NCBI GenBank assembly: GCA_964584245.1
Contig: CAZOZK010000001.1
Location: 1 to 54,327 of the forward strand
From: CAZOZK01 sp964584245
GTDB taxonomy: Bacteria; Patescibacteriota; Microgenomatia; UBA1400; PJMF01
Direction: 5' to 3'
Length of the DNA stretch: 54,327 nucleotides
Position numbers and translations under genes: made by a program. Shown one piece after another: positions 27,201 through 33,666 of the stretch (position 1 is the stretch's first letter; every line of letters begins with the position of its first letter). A model generated the notes under the pieces. It searched no databases. It had not been told where the DNA came from and worked only from the letters and a program-made list of their open reading frames with translations.

Positions 27201-30200
27201 ACAGTAGCTGTCTGGTATTTTCCATTTGAAGACATAGCGTTAGTGTTCCAGTCTCTGTTTGAGTCTTGCGCAGTCCAGTTGTCACCAAAGTCACTTGAAG
27301 TATAGATTTGGCCAGCAGCTACCACAGCAGATTGAAATTTTCCATCAGAGGACATGGCAATTGACCGCCAACTTCTACTTGAGTCTTGAACAGTCCATGT
27401 ATCTCCATAGTTAGTTGATGTGTAGATTTCTCCACCATTTACTACAGCAGATTGAAATTTTCCATCTGAGGACATGGCAATACCTATCCAACCTCTGTTT
27501 GAATCTTGCGCAGTCCAGTTGTCGCCATAGTCGGTAGATGTGTAGATCTGCCCACCACCTACTACTGCAGATTGGTACTTACCATCAGAGGACATGGCAA
27601 TAGCATTCCAACTTCTATTTGAATCTTGCGCAGTCCAGTTGTCACCATAATCAGTAGATGTATAGATTTGTCCACCTGTTACAGTAGCAGATTGGTATTT
27701 GCCATCTGAAGACATAATGATATCTGTCCAATCTCTACTAGAATCTTGCGCAGTCCAGTTGTCACCAAAGTCACTTGAGGTATAGATTTGGCCAGATAGT
27801 ACCGTAGCTGATTGATATTTTCCGTTAGATGATATGGTCATCGCATCCCAAGCTCTAGTCGAGTCTTGAGCTACCCATGTCACTCCAAACGAAGCATCAT
27901 TTAATGCCAACTGATTTTCACTCACCCCAACGCGGCCGTAATACAATCCACCATCTGTCTGTGTCAACAAATTATTTCCCACACTCATGCTGCCATCTAC
28001 ATCGAGTAACCAGCCTGGGGTGGTTGTGCCAACACCGATCATGCCGGTGCCGCCAGGCATAAGTGCCAGGTTTTGGTTAGATGCTGTGGTAATTTGTCCC
28101 AAGCCCGCACCAGTGAAAGCGACATTCGCACCAGCACCAGAGAGAGTCAAAACATCACCAGTAGCCGAGAGCGTGATTGGATTACTGCTACTAGCACCTC
28201 GAGTAGTGACTGATTGGAGGGTAGAGGTATCGGCAATCGTAACGTTTGTGGTGCCTGTTAGTGAAATGTCAGTGCCAGCGGTGAGTAAAGCGACAATACT
28301 TTGGAAGGTTGGTGTGCCAGTTCCTCCAGATGTGAGTAGCTGGTTAAGACTTCCCGCACTTGAGAAACCGTAGGCAGTACCAGTGCCGTACGCAATGCCA
28401 CCGTTAGTTGGAGCTGCTGTGCTGTTTGTACCACCTCGAGCGATTGCTAATTGGGCTTCGCTATTGAGTGTGCCGTTTGTGCCACTTGTGTAGACTACGC
28501 CGTTTGTTGTCAAAGGAGATATTTGAACAGTAGTTCCACTAAGTGCTAGAGCAGCGCTTGCGGTAATTGTACTGCCACTTCCATTGGTAAATGAGAGATT
28601 GCCTGTTGGGTCGACCGCAACATATTGGGTTGCTCCACCAGCGCGTAGCGCATTATTGGTTCCAGTTGAGGTAAAGGTAGCGACAGTGTCGGCGCTTGCT
28701 GTTGCAGAAACTGTATCCCCGGTTATGAGTGGAGATAAGTTGCCAACTACTCGTTGCCAGTTACTCGATCCACCGCCACCGCCGAGGTAAATACTCGGAT
28801 CAACAAACTCGAGGGCATTTGCAGCGGTATTCACTCGAACTACGTATTCACTGGTGCCAGAGTAACTGTTTGGAGTGTCGCTTAAATCAAGGAAACTCAG
28901 CGCACTTGAGAAAGCTAAACTGCCCAAAGCTCGAGTACTGAGTTGGTTGCTGCCGTTTATCATCAGGGCAGTCGTTTCACTTGCTCCAGATAAGCCACTC
29001 AAAGTGACCGCACCATTTGTCCTGAATGTTCCGTTTACGTCGAGTGTTGTGCCTGGATTCGTGGTACCAATTCCCACATTTCCTAATTCATCAATCCGCA
29101 GTCGCTCCGTGCCAGCAGTTGTCAGTCCAAGTTCATCAGCTGCAGCGGAGAAAAGTCCTGAGTTTGTATCATTTGTGAAAGTAAAAGCTGGGGTAGCGGC
29201 AGCGCCATCTGCCAGGCGGATTAGGCGACCACTGGTTATGGTTTCTACGCCGTTCATCTGGAGAGCTGTACTTGCACCAGCCAAATTGACAATGTTGGTG
29301 GTCGTGGTGAGATAGGTTGATGAAATTGTGCCGATGTTAGAGAGATTGCCACTAGCGTCAATGCGGGTGGTGCCAGCGCCAGCGCCGGTTGCGATTGAAG
29401 TCACTGCGTTGAAAGTGCCTGGTGCGCGCAGGTCAGAAGGTAGTGAAAGGGTGACAGCGCCAATACTTGCAGAAGCAGTAATCTGGTTAGCCGTACCAGT
29501 TATGCTTGATACACCAAAGTTTGCAATGTTAGTTGTATCAACTAATTCTCGATTTCCCCAGTATAAACTACCGGTTGGATCGTTGCCCACGCCTGTACTT
29601 GTGGTGTTGAGTAGATTATTTACTCCGGCTGCGCCGAGTCTCACTGAGCCAGCTACTTCTAGCTCACTGGAAATATTCACAGTGCCAGTACCATCAGGAG
29701 CCAGAGTAATATCGCCGTTGCTTGCAGCGGCTGTTTGTAAGGTCATTGCCACGCCCTCAAGTGTAAAGGTGCCAACGGTCGAGGTGATGTTAGGGGATGT
29801 TGAGCCAATGTTCAAATCTCCTGAGTTGTTCAAGATGAGCACATTATTTGGCATTGCAGGATCTGCAGGTGGAAAACCTTGGAGGGTTTCAGAGTTGATT
29901 GCATACCCAACAGTGCGGATTGGTTGGCGAGGAGTGAGTGTTTCACTGCCAATTTGCACTTCAAGGAAAATAGCAGGATTCTCACTAAAGACTGCAGAGC
30001 CGATTTCAAGTCCACAGTCATCTCCAAGCCCAGCGTTAAAGATACCGTCTTGATCTGGGGTGATACTACAACTGCCGGAACTCCAGAGTGAGCTGCCACC
30101 AGTTATGACGTTGAACAGTCTAAACTGCATGGCAGTGCTGGTTGTGATTGGATTTTGTAAGCTGTCTGTAAGGCGACCCTGAAATGATAGAACTCTATCT

Positions 30201-31447
30201 GCACTGGTGAGAGTTGATGGATAGGCGGCAATAGTTGGTGTCTTGATCTGGAACTGTTGATACCCAAACCAGCCCAGACCGAGTAGGAAGAGGAGTAGCA
30301 GGCCAAAATTAAAGAAAGACAGTAAAGTAGCGCTTGAGCGGAGGGTACGGCGTGCCTTGGCGCCAATGGATTTCCAGATCTGACTTGGGCTTTGTTTTGG
30401 GGTGGCTGGTTTTGAGGTGGCTTTTGAAACTTGAGTTGCAGTACTACTTGTCTGTGTCACTGTTGACTCGACCTTTGGGATGCTTGCAAATTTTGGCGCT
30501 GGAACTGGAAGTGTTTTTTGCTCAGGTTCTGGTTTTGGCGCTGGCTGTGGTGTTGTCACTGGCGCTGGCTTGGGTGCTGGCTGTGTCATTGGCAGCGCGG
30601 CAAAGGCAGCAACTGGAGTGATCTTCGGCATATCTCGCAAGGCATTCGCATTCTCTGATCTGGCAAAGACCGAAGAGTTCGGTTTTTCAGATTGAGCTTC
30701 GGAAAGAGACTCACTACTGTCAGTCGTTTCTTTTGGATCCGCAATGTCCTGCAACTGTTGGGCAGTCATAGTAAGCCAACCGGCTTGGGCTACCCACTGC
30801 GCGAACAAAGAAATACTCGTTCTCTTTCGGCGAATACTTGCTGCTGTCAAACCCTTTGTGGCTTCATTCTCGAGGAAAGCAAGAATTTTGGGTTTTGTGA
30901 TAAGACTTTGCAAGTAAATCTCACGACCAAAACGGATAAATTGATTGATGTCAGAGCGATAATTTCTCAGTGTCGCTGGTGAGCAGTCAGATTCTTTAAG
31001 TGCCAAAACATAATTCTTGAGTGCGGTACTAGCCTGGTCTTTTTGCACTAGCGTAAAAAACGTGCGAAGTGCGTGTTTGCATTTGATGAGTTGTTCCTCG
31101 TTAAGTCTTTCGGTACTGGTGATGCGTTTTGAGTTCCAAAGATCTTCAAATTTTTCCCAAAATATAATCCACTCGGTCTCTCCCAGATCTGCGATGCTTG
31201 CTTTATGTGCTTCACCAGACTGAGACTCACTGTTTTGGATTGATTTTTTGCCAAGTAATAAGCCAAAAAAGCTGCGATTAGGGGTTGTGTGCGTGTTTGA
31301 AGTGCCAGATTGTGCTGAATTTCCCCTGGAAAGATTGTTTTCCCAGGCTAAAAAGACTTCATCCAGAATTGGCAATTTAGCAAACTCAGGATTGAGTGTG
31401 GAAAACAACGCAAGCAGGGTAGTGGTGGTACTAGAAAATTGTTTCAT
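21284..31447 (-). CDS. Giant surface protein with recombinase-type N-terminal domain and two beta-propellers, 3387 residues
   Basis: A single-pass membrane protein of unusual design. Cytoplasmic part: ~136-222 resembles the SAM-like core-binding domain of tyrosine recombinases (YVLALKESDCSPATLRNYRS, then TAASIRRKRTSISLFAQW), with no catalytic domain; then a Pro/Ala/Lys-rich linker (~275-360) and one membrane segment (~376-397). Outside: a domain opening LSFQGRLTDSLQNPI (~410-530) common in bacterial surface proteins; phage tail-fibre-like repeats (NVGIGTTNPGTTLDV); seven Asp-box repeats at ~1188-1467; a repeated ~200-residue block; seven more at ~1730-2006; a Gly-rich domain (~2360-2585); an ADVAEWY segment; coiled coil; and an all-beta end finishing FNWWIVN. 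No S74 chaperone end or sorting motif was seen. ATG 31447 lacks a clear Shine-Dalgarno. Confidence 0.9.
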   Translation of the reverse strand: MKQFSSTTTTLLALFSTLNPEFAKLPILDEVFLAWENNLSRGNSAQSGTSNTHTTPNRSFFGLLLGKKSIQNSESQSGEAHKASIADLGETEWIIFWEKFEDLWNSKRITSTERLNEEQLIKCKHALRTFFTLVQKDQASTALKNYVLALKESDCSPATLRNYRSDINQFIRFGREIYLQSLITKPKILAFLENEATKGLTAASIRRKRTSISLFAQWVAQAGWLTMTAQQLQDIADPKETTDSSESLSEAQSEKPNSSVFARSENANALRDMPKITPVAAFAALPMTQPAPKPAPVTTPQPAPKPEPEQKTLPVPAPKFASIPKVESTVTQTSSTATQVSKATSKPATPKQSPSQIWKSIGAKARRTLRSSATLLSFFNFGLLLLFLLGLGWFGYQQFQIKTPTIAAYPSTLTSADRVLSFQGRLTDSLQNPITTSTAMQFRLFNVITGGSSLWSSGSCSITPDQDGIFNAGLGDDCGLEIGSAVFSENPAIFLEVQIGSETLTPRQPIRTVGYAINSETLQGFPPADPAMPNNVLILNNSGDLNIGSTSPNITSTVGTFTLEGVAMTLQTAAASNGDITLAPDGTGTVNISSELEVAGSVRLGAAGVNNLLNTTSTGVGNDPTGSLYWGNRELVDTTNIANFGVSSITGTANQITASASIGAVTLSLPSDLRAPGTFNAVTSIATGAGAGTTRIDASGNLSNIGTISSTYLTTTTNIVNLAGASTALQMNGVETITSGRLIRLADGAAATPAFTFTNDTNSGLFSAAADELGLTTAGTERLRIDELGNVGIGTTNPGTTLDVNGTFRTNGAVTLSGLSGASETTALMINGSNQLSTRALGSLAFSSALSFLDLSDTPNSYSGTSEYVVRVNTAANALEFVDPSIYLGGGGGSSNWQRVVGNLSPLITGDTVSATASADTVATFTSTGTNNALRAGGATQYVAVDPTGNLSFTNGSGSTITASAALALSGTTVQISPLTTNGVVYTSGTNGTLNSEAQLAIARGGTNSTAAPTNGGIAYGTGTAYGFSSAGSLNQLLTSGGTGTPTFQSIVALLTAGTDISLTGTTNVTIADTSTLQSVTTRGASSSNPITLSATGDVLTLSGAGANVAFTGAGLGQITTASNQNLALMPGGTGMIGVGTTTPGWLLDVDGSMSVGNNLLTQTDGGLYYGRVGVSENQLALNDASFGVTWVAQDSTRAWDAMTISSNGKYQSATVLSGQIYTSSDFGDNWTAQDSSRDWTDIIMSSDGKYQSATVTGGQIYTSTDYGDNWTAQDSNRSWNAIAMSSDGKYQSAVVGGGQIYTSTDYGDNWTAQDSNRGWIGIAMSSDGKFQSAVVNGGEIYTSTNYGDTWTVQDSSRSWRSIAMSSDGKFQSAVVAAGQIYTSSDFGDNWTAQDSNRDWNTNAMSSNGKYQTATVYPSGQIYTSTDYGDIWTAQDSNRNWYAVAMSSDGKYQTAAVLGGQIYTSSTASYIAGGNLGIGTSTPTQSLDVTGAVRLGAAGANNVLNTSAAGGAPTGNLFWGNRTLADSSNIGSYAVSSITGTANQITASASIGAVTLSLPSDLRAPGTFNAVTSIATGAGAGTVRIDASGNLTNIGTISSTYLATSTNVVNLVGASTAFQMNSVETITSGRLARLADGSASTPSFSFTNSTNTGLFYPGTNGLAASTNGTERMRITSDGYVGFGTTTPGWLVDIAGSASVANNLLTQTEGGLYYGRVEVTQNQLALSDSSFGVTWTSQDSSRNWEDVAMSSDGKYQTATITSGQIYTSSDYGDTWTAQDSSRSWRGVAMSSDGKYQSATVSSGQIYTSSDYGDTWTAQDSSRVWRGIAMSTDGKYQSAVEAGGQIYTSTDFGDNWTAQDSNRDWRNIAMSSDAKYQTATILSGQIYTSSDYGDTWTAQDSSRLWHDVDMSSNGKYQSATVQSGQIYTSTDFGDNWTARDSTRTWLNIAMSSDGKYQSATVNSGQIYTSTNYGVTWTARDSARSWRGIAMSSDGKYQSAVTFADLIYTSTTSSYLGSGNFGIGVENPTSRLSIAGASSTISNTAGDITIDAASGVISFSGDALSNFSSARAADGSAAAPAFSFASDNTSGMYYPGSNGLAFSSNGVERMRFTSAGHAGFGTSAPIAKFTVEGATIGKALAIFNETGDQDILVASAAGNLRFRVDTNGYTHAQRFVDLANSSYFLDPAATDVSLTAAGKAGFGTSAPAHFLQVTGSVVGKALSVFNYTGTDQNILVASNSGSLKFSVGYDGLTTVNGNATISGTLTAGIMGKVDAGTCTTAREGQMYYNKNLKEYLFCNGTEWMQMSKGRDIEATGGTVTEYTGNGTTGIDGQKYKVHTFTSGSSTLTFDYVPTQGLHGLEYLVVAGGGGGSGGNGGGGGGAGGVARGTIQPIAADSYSVTVGAGGAGGVTVGNGGSNSVLGPIIAYGGGYGGAFGAANFGVHGGSGGGDGRDAAHTTFPYNNAVLDQGFRGGRTVGSTWAAGSGGGGAGGVGGNGSATNGAGSDSSAGGAGGPGISSSINGTATNYAGGGGGPSVGNTGGAGGTGGGGAGGSSANGTAGTANTGGGGGGGANAGGTATGGAGGSGIVIVRYPIDETPGADVAEWYISHDLTVEETDLVAIDPFKDVAVSKAARGATGPAIGIVSTKPGLVLGKNDGTTPGVPTSVSGEEVASGQAKAVPVALTGRVPLKMSLENGPIYRGDPITTSSIPGVGAKALTAGPIIGYALEELTTLGAASSLNDTQNATESGELTTTPSPTYGKVMVFVQPSGYVPDTLALSTTGEVMLEKVATQSALPDGTFATTESWNVRLAQVPSAIIETVSAFSKATIGTLQAGSAQIAELTTQLITSDRATIDTAQINTIATDTITTLDSNSIDFVLPDSSNTATDSAQSAGSATPSALRVLTASGSAVAQIDSSGNASFAGQLRSQSARIQQLEGNLAQFQDIKAQTADLVNATVSGTLYATDIDGFQDKVAEALEEPSLLAKLFPVSQNPFAGNFGSVSLDEIASISEGTTFGTSGSTYSDFVTTAASSSASIKQTLASLELDADSVVLGGEAAYINRYFQVNGSAHIGQSLGLGGSLIADGSMVIGQDATIKGNAFVADTLMVGNSIQSNGTLTAATTTIIGDGYIAYTPMGGFADINVDVDANATETDPSEIGNESPLPLPRFEIQPSGRGMLSLMAGLLTLDENGQVVISGDVTIAGKLTIDDTLLTDLMQPTDFTNPFQIKLATQSGQLADGQVAGASTEDQENQVTRSRFEIIDELGTPVATISANGRASFQAGIGIGRDNESTIPGAQINTSKTTGIATLTQGSTGITIYSDTVTPESLIYISPLGPTDNQVLYVKNSIAPTDEVVENGVLITPAIQGQFTIGFQGPASRDVRFNWWIVN
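23690..24370 (-). repeat. Glycine-rich domain in the 3387-residue protein
   Basis: Encodes YLVVAGGGGGSGG followed by ~215 residues very rich in Gly, ending GGSGIVIVRYP. Start and end phrases match the two Gly-rich domains in the LamG protein 11 kb away, showing that the two giant proteins share this module. Confidence 0.75.
25428..26256 (-). repeat. Seven 40-residue Asp-box repeats, array 2
   Basis: Seven units with a period of exactly 120 bp (phase points near 25519, 25639, 25759, 25879, 25999, 26119 and 26239). The unit reads WTAQDSSRxW-x(4)-MSSDGKYQSA...GQIYTSSDYGDT; SSDYGDTW fits the Asp-box SxDxGxTW. Seven such blades predict one closed seven-bladed propeller. Confidence 0.85.
26370..26985 (-). 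repeat. Large direct repeat inside the giant gene, copy B
   Basis: Codes for RLGAAGANNVLNT through SSITGTANQITASASIGAV and LPSDLRAPGTFNAVTSIATG to GTTTPGWLVDIAG. Nearly the same block as 29035-29650. Each copy lies next to a propeller array, so the pair block-plus-propeller may have duplicated together. Confidence 0.7.
27045..27884 (-). repeat. Seven 40-residue Asp-box repeats, array 1
   Basis: Seven units of the same repeat (phase points near 27147, 27270, 27390, 27510, 27630, 27750 and 27870). One unit carries a single extra codon (VYPSGQ), making its spacing 123 bp. Same blade consensus as array 2. Confidence 0.85.
29035..29650 (-). repeat. Large direct repeat inside the giant gene, copy A
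   Basis: Codes for RLGAAGVNNLLNT through SSITGTANQITASASIGAV and LPSDLRAPGTFNAVTSIATG to GTTNPGTTLDVNG. A third, partial relative (ADGSAAAPAFSFASDNTSG to FGTSAPIAKFTVEG) lies at about 25060-25260. Confidence 0.7.
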
Positions 31448-31504
31448 GAAAAAGTTATGGCCGGGATAGTATGTCTGTTCTTGAGTAGTTAGACGGTGTT
31501 AGAC

Positions 31505-31559
31505 ATGTATTGGGCATTGATCTAAGTCTAGACTTACTTGGCTATCCGGGTCAATACAT
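31505..31559. repeat. Nested inverted repeat upstream of the giant gene
   Basis: ATGTATTG (31505-31512) pairs with CAATACAT (31552-31559), and the interval holds a perfect 12-bp palindrome AAGTCTAGACTT (31524-31535). It lies 58-112 nt upstream of the giant gene's ATG, so it could be an operator or a leader structure. Confidence 0.45.
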
Positions 31560-31612
31560 CTGGCATACTCTGGGTTTGAGATCCTAAAAAAGATATCCAC
31601 AAGGGGTGTGAA

Positions 31613-31831
31613 ATGGGTATTATTGCGCTCTTGATTTGGGCATCTGGTATGGGATTTTTCACGCTTTTCATGACAATCAATGTGGCTCAAACACTTATTT
31701 TCTATATACACATACTAAGAAGAGATCGATTTCTTCTATTTGTTTCGACATACTTGATACGCATACTAGAGGTATTTATTCACAAAAATGAGTATATGAT
31801 TTTGTTCAATTTTCTTGTAGTATGTGAATGA
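31613..31831 (+). CDS. Doubtful small hydrophobic protein, 72 residues
   Basis: A frame with AAGGGG (31601-31606) 6 nt before its ATG and a hydrophobic product that could span the membrane once or twice (LLIWASGMGFFTLFM; FLVVCE at the end). The region is AT-rich and such frames arise by chance; there is no family match. The two DnaA-box-like sites lie inside and just after it. I regard it as possible only. Confidence 0.2.
   Translation: MGIIALLIWASGMGFFTLFMTINVAQTLIFYIHILRRDRFLLFVSTYLIRILEVFIHKNEYMILFNFLVVCE
31776..31784 (+). other. DnaA-box-like site TTATTCACA
   Basis: Exact match to TTATNCACA. It pairs with an inverted copy 65 bp downstream. Confidence 0.35.
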
Positions 31832-31849
31832 AAATAAAAGCGAATTAAT

Positions 31850-31858
31850 TGTGAATAA
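31850..31858 (-). other. DnaA-box-like site TTATTCACA, inverted
   Basis: Reads TGTGAATAA on the plus strand, the exact reverse complement of the site at 31776. A one-mismatch copy, TGTGAATGA, is at 31823-31831. Confidence 0.35.
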
Positions 31859-32073
31859 GTAGATATGTAAAATTACTTGAGGAAATGAGTGATTTTTGAT
31901 GCATTTTATACTCATCAAAACATAAATATTGGTCAAAACAAGTAAATTTGTCTGTTTCGGGCCAAAAAAAGTGGAAAACCTGATGGGTTGTAAACAATAG
32001 AATAAGTAATAATAACCGACAAATTTGCAATTATGTATTTTTTACTCAAGAATTTAAAATAACCCGAAAATAT

Positions 32074-32946
32074 ATGGCTTTAAAACATTCTTCAATAAAA
32101 TTATTAGCTTGGCTTTTTCAGCCTGAGAAGCATGCTACACATGAGGTAATTCACTCGGCTACTCTCGAAAACATCAAAAAAAAGGGGTTGGAGATACCAG
32201 AGAAATTCACTACTTTGACCAGGCCATATCTCGATTACTCAGACCTAGACATTTTTTTCCCCGAGCTAACGCAAGCTGGTCAGAGGTCATTGATTTCGTT
32301 GCTAAAAAGTCAACTATATCTGGAAAAATCCTCAATAGCTTCAAGGCCTGCTGCCTCATCAGGATTAGTTCCAGGTGCATCAACCTCGGTTTATAGTACC
32401 GGCTACGCAAGAGATGCACTCAAAGCTCAATTTCCGGTGTTTTCCTTGATTGATGCGCCATGGCAAGGTGGGTGGAGTATCATCATCTTTTTGGACTCTC
32501 CTAAGTCAGATCCTCAATTTCGCTACCTTCGATCAAAACTAATTGGCTACAAAGCCAGCCAGCTGAAATCTGGGGTGTATTTATACCCAGGCCAACTGCC
32601 CGATGAGTGCCTTCTTTTGCTCAAACAGCTGTATGTTGGCTCTGTGGTGGTTTGGCAAACAGATACATGGCGATTTGGAGATGAACGGCAAGTTATAATG
32701 ACGCTATTCAATTTATCGGCCTCTTTTTCTGTTTTATCTGGTATTAGCAATGAGCTATATCAACTGCTAGCAATAGTTGACGTTCAAAAAGGATTGACAA
32801 AGCGTCAAAAAGCAATGCTCTTTATGGTTTTCAATCGTTATGTCGTTTTGATTGAGCAGGAAGCAGGAATTCTCCCTCGATATTTTCCTCAAGCAGAAGA
32901 ATACTCGCACATATTGTGTCTGTTTCAATTGCTCTATTTATTATAG
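32074..32946 (+). CDS. PaaX/Cas2-fold-like putative transcriptional regulator
   Basis: 290 residues. The middle, PWQGGWSIIIFLDSPKSDPQFRYLRSKLIGYKASQLKSGVYLYPG (~128-172, written here only as landmarks PWQGGW, FLDSP and SGVYLYPG), has the layout of the PaaX family central domain, where W-D-G-x-W is followed by a beta strand ending D-I-P-E and later by QPGVWISP. That domain has a ferredoxin-like fold related to Cas2. The N-terminal ~90 residues could be a winged helix and the C-terminal part matches PaaX-type helices (FNRYVVLIEQEAGILPRYFP region). No cas genes are near, so a regulator is more likely than Cas2. The gene stands alone with ~0.63 and 0.72 kb of non-coding DNA on its sides. ATG 32074 has no strong Shine-Dalgarno. 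Confidence 0.55.
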   Translation: MALKHSSIKLLAWLFQPEKHATHEVIHSATLENIKKKGLEIPEKFTTLTRPYLDYSDLDIFFPELTQAGQRSLISLLKSQLYLEKSSIASRPAASSGLVPGASTSVYSTGYARDALKAQFPVFSLIDAPWQGGWSIIIFLDSPKSDPQFRYLRSKLIGYKASQLKSGVYLYPGQLPDECLLLLKQLYVGSVVVWQTDTWRFGDERQVIMTLFNLSASFSVLSGISNELYQLLAIVDVQKGLTKRQKAMLFMVFNRYVVLIEQEAGILPRYFPQAEEYSHILCLFQLLYLL

Positions 32947-33509
32947 GTTTTTTTCATTTTCTGATTTTTTGCAACAAAAATATTATAAGACTACTGATGC
33001 TTTGATCTAGTTGGTTGTTTTGTCGTGTCATATCGGTAGTTAGTGAGGAGATTCAGAGATATGTTTCGGGTAGTTGAAATTTACTCCACTTATATGCCTA
33101 TTTATTATCACTTTGAGTAGTTAATAATTGTAATCAGTGCTTTGCGACAATTAATTCTCTTGAGTATTCGGTAATAAATCTGCAATTGTGCGTTAATAAA
33201 TATTTTTAAATTATTATTTGATTTCGCCTCATTTCGGCGCAGAAATAATGCGAATATGAGTTGTTTTGAGTCATTTTTGAAGGATTTAGCTGTGTGCTTT
33301 AAAAAGGTAGTTAGATAGCTAAAAATGGAAATAAACCCGTTTTTTGGCTTATTACGTGAGTTATTGTTTTGCTGTTTTTTAGCGATTTTTATAATTATAG
33401 GATAGTTGTTTTCTATGCTAAATGGTGCCGCTAAGTTGGTGCTTATGTGATTAGTTTTTTTAAAGTCTCATGTCATCGTGGTGTAAGTTTTGTAGATCAC
33501 AATAAAATA

Positions 33510-33520
33510 AAAGGAGGTGA
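33510..33520 (+). promoter_or_regulatory. Perfect Shine-Dalgarno sequence without an obvious gene
   Basis: AAAGGAGGTGA is the full complement of the usual 16S rRNA 3' end. The next ATG (33538) is 17 nt away and starts only a six-codon frame ending TAG. No start codon lies in the normal 5-10 nt window. Confidence 0.35.
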
Positions 33521-33629
33521 AGTAATTCGGAGAGAGTATGCGCTTGTATCACAAATAGAGAATCGGTATTTTGGTGGATTCAACTGTGCTGCAAGTAGAA
33601 TTAGCTTGTGGCTATTTGGGTTAGTGGTA

Positions 33630-33658
33630 TCAGCAAGGCTCAGTTTTTGCTCTGCTGA
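33630..33658. terminator. Inverted repeat after the surface operon
   Basis: TCAGCA (33630-33635) pairs with TGCTGA (33653-33658), with further GGC/GCT pairing inside. It lies 8 nt beyond the last stop codon of the leftward operon, so it may cap or end that transcript. No T run follows on the minus strand. Confidence 0.3.
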
Positions 33659-33666
33659 CAAAGAGT

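Larger units (their letters stand above)
31448..32073. other. AT-rich intergenic region, divergent genes on both sides
   Basis: This 626-nt gap separates the giant gene (leftward) from the PaaX-like gene (rightward). It contains a nested inverted repeat (31505-31559), two exact DnaA-box-like 9-mers (31776-31784 and 31850-31858), near matches at 31593-31601 and 31823-31831, and one doubtful small frame (31613-31831). The stretch 31860-32060 is strongly AT-rich. Confidence 0.6.
32947..33666. other. AT-rich intergenic region without a clear gene
   Basis: This 720-nt stretch holds a perfect Shine-Dalgarno-like sequence (33510-33520) with no matching gene, a copy of the ATAATTATAGGAT motif (33391-33403), a direct repeat of GGTGC-containing sequence near 33424-33445 and an inverted repeat at 33630-33658. 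I looked for RNase P, tmRNA and SRP RNA signatures and saw none. A 92-codon frame from 33447 overlaps the downstream opposite gene and has no support. Confidence 0.55.

Noticed and set aside
25428..27884. CRISPR-like regular repeats
   Set aside because: The 120-bp period is in frame, has no unique spacers and encodes Asp-box blades.
30700..31100. Broken integrase gene fused by frameshift
   Set aside because: The frame is continuous through linker and membrane segment, and the catalytic half is missing rather than displaced.
26986..31223. Many 60-240-codon plus-strand frames opposite the giant gene
   Set aside because: Shadow frames of a repetitive, stop-poor coding sequence; no ribosome sites or domains.
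21284..31447. Integrated phage tail module
   Set aside because: Tail-fibre-like repeats are present, but the protein has its own membrane anchor and no other phage gene is in the window.
32074..32946. Cas2 of a CRISPR system
   Set aside because: Too long (290 residues), with extra N- and C-terminal regions like PaaX, and no cas1 or repeat array nearby.
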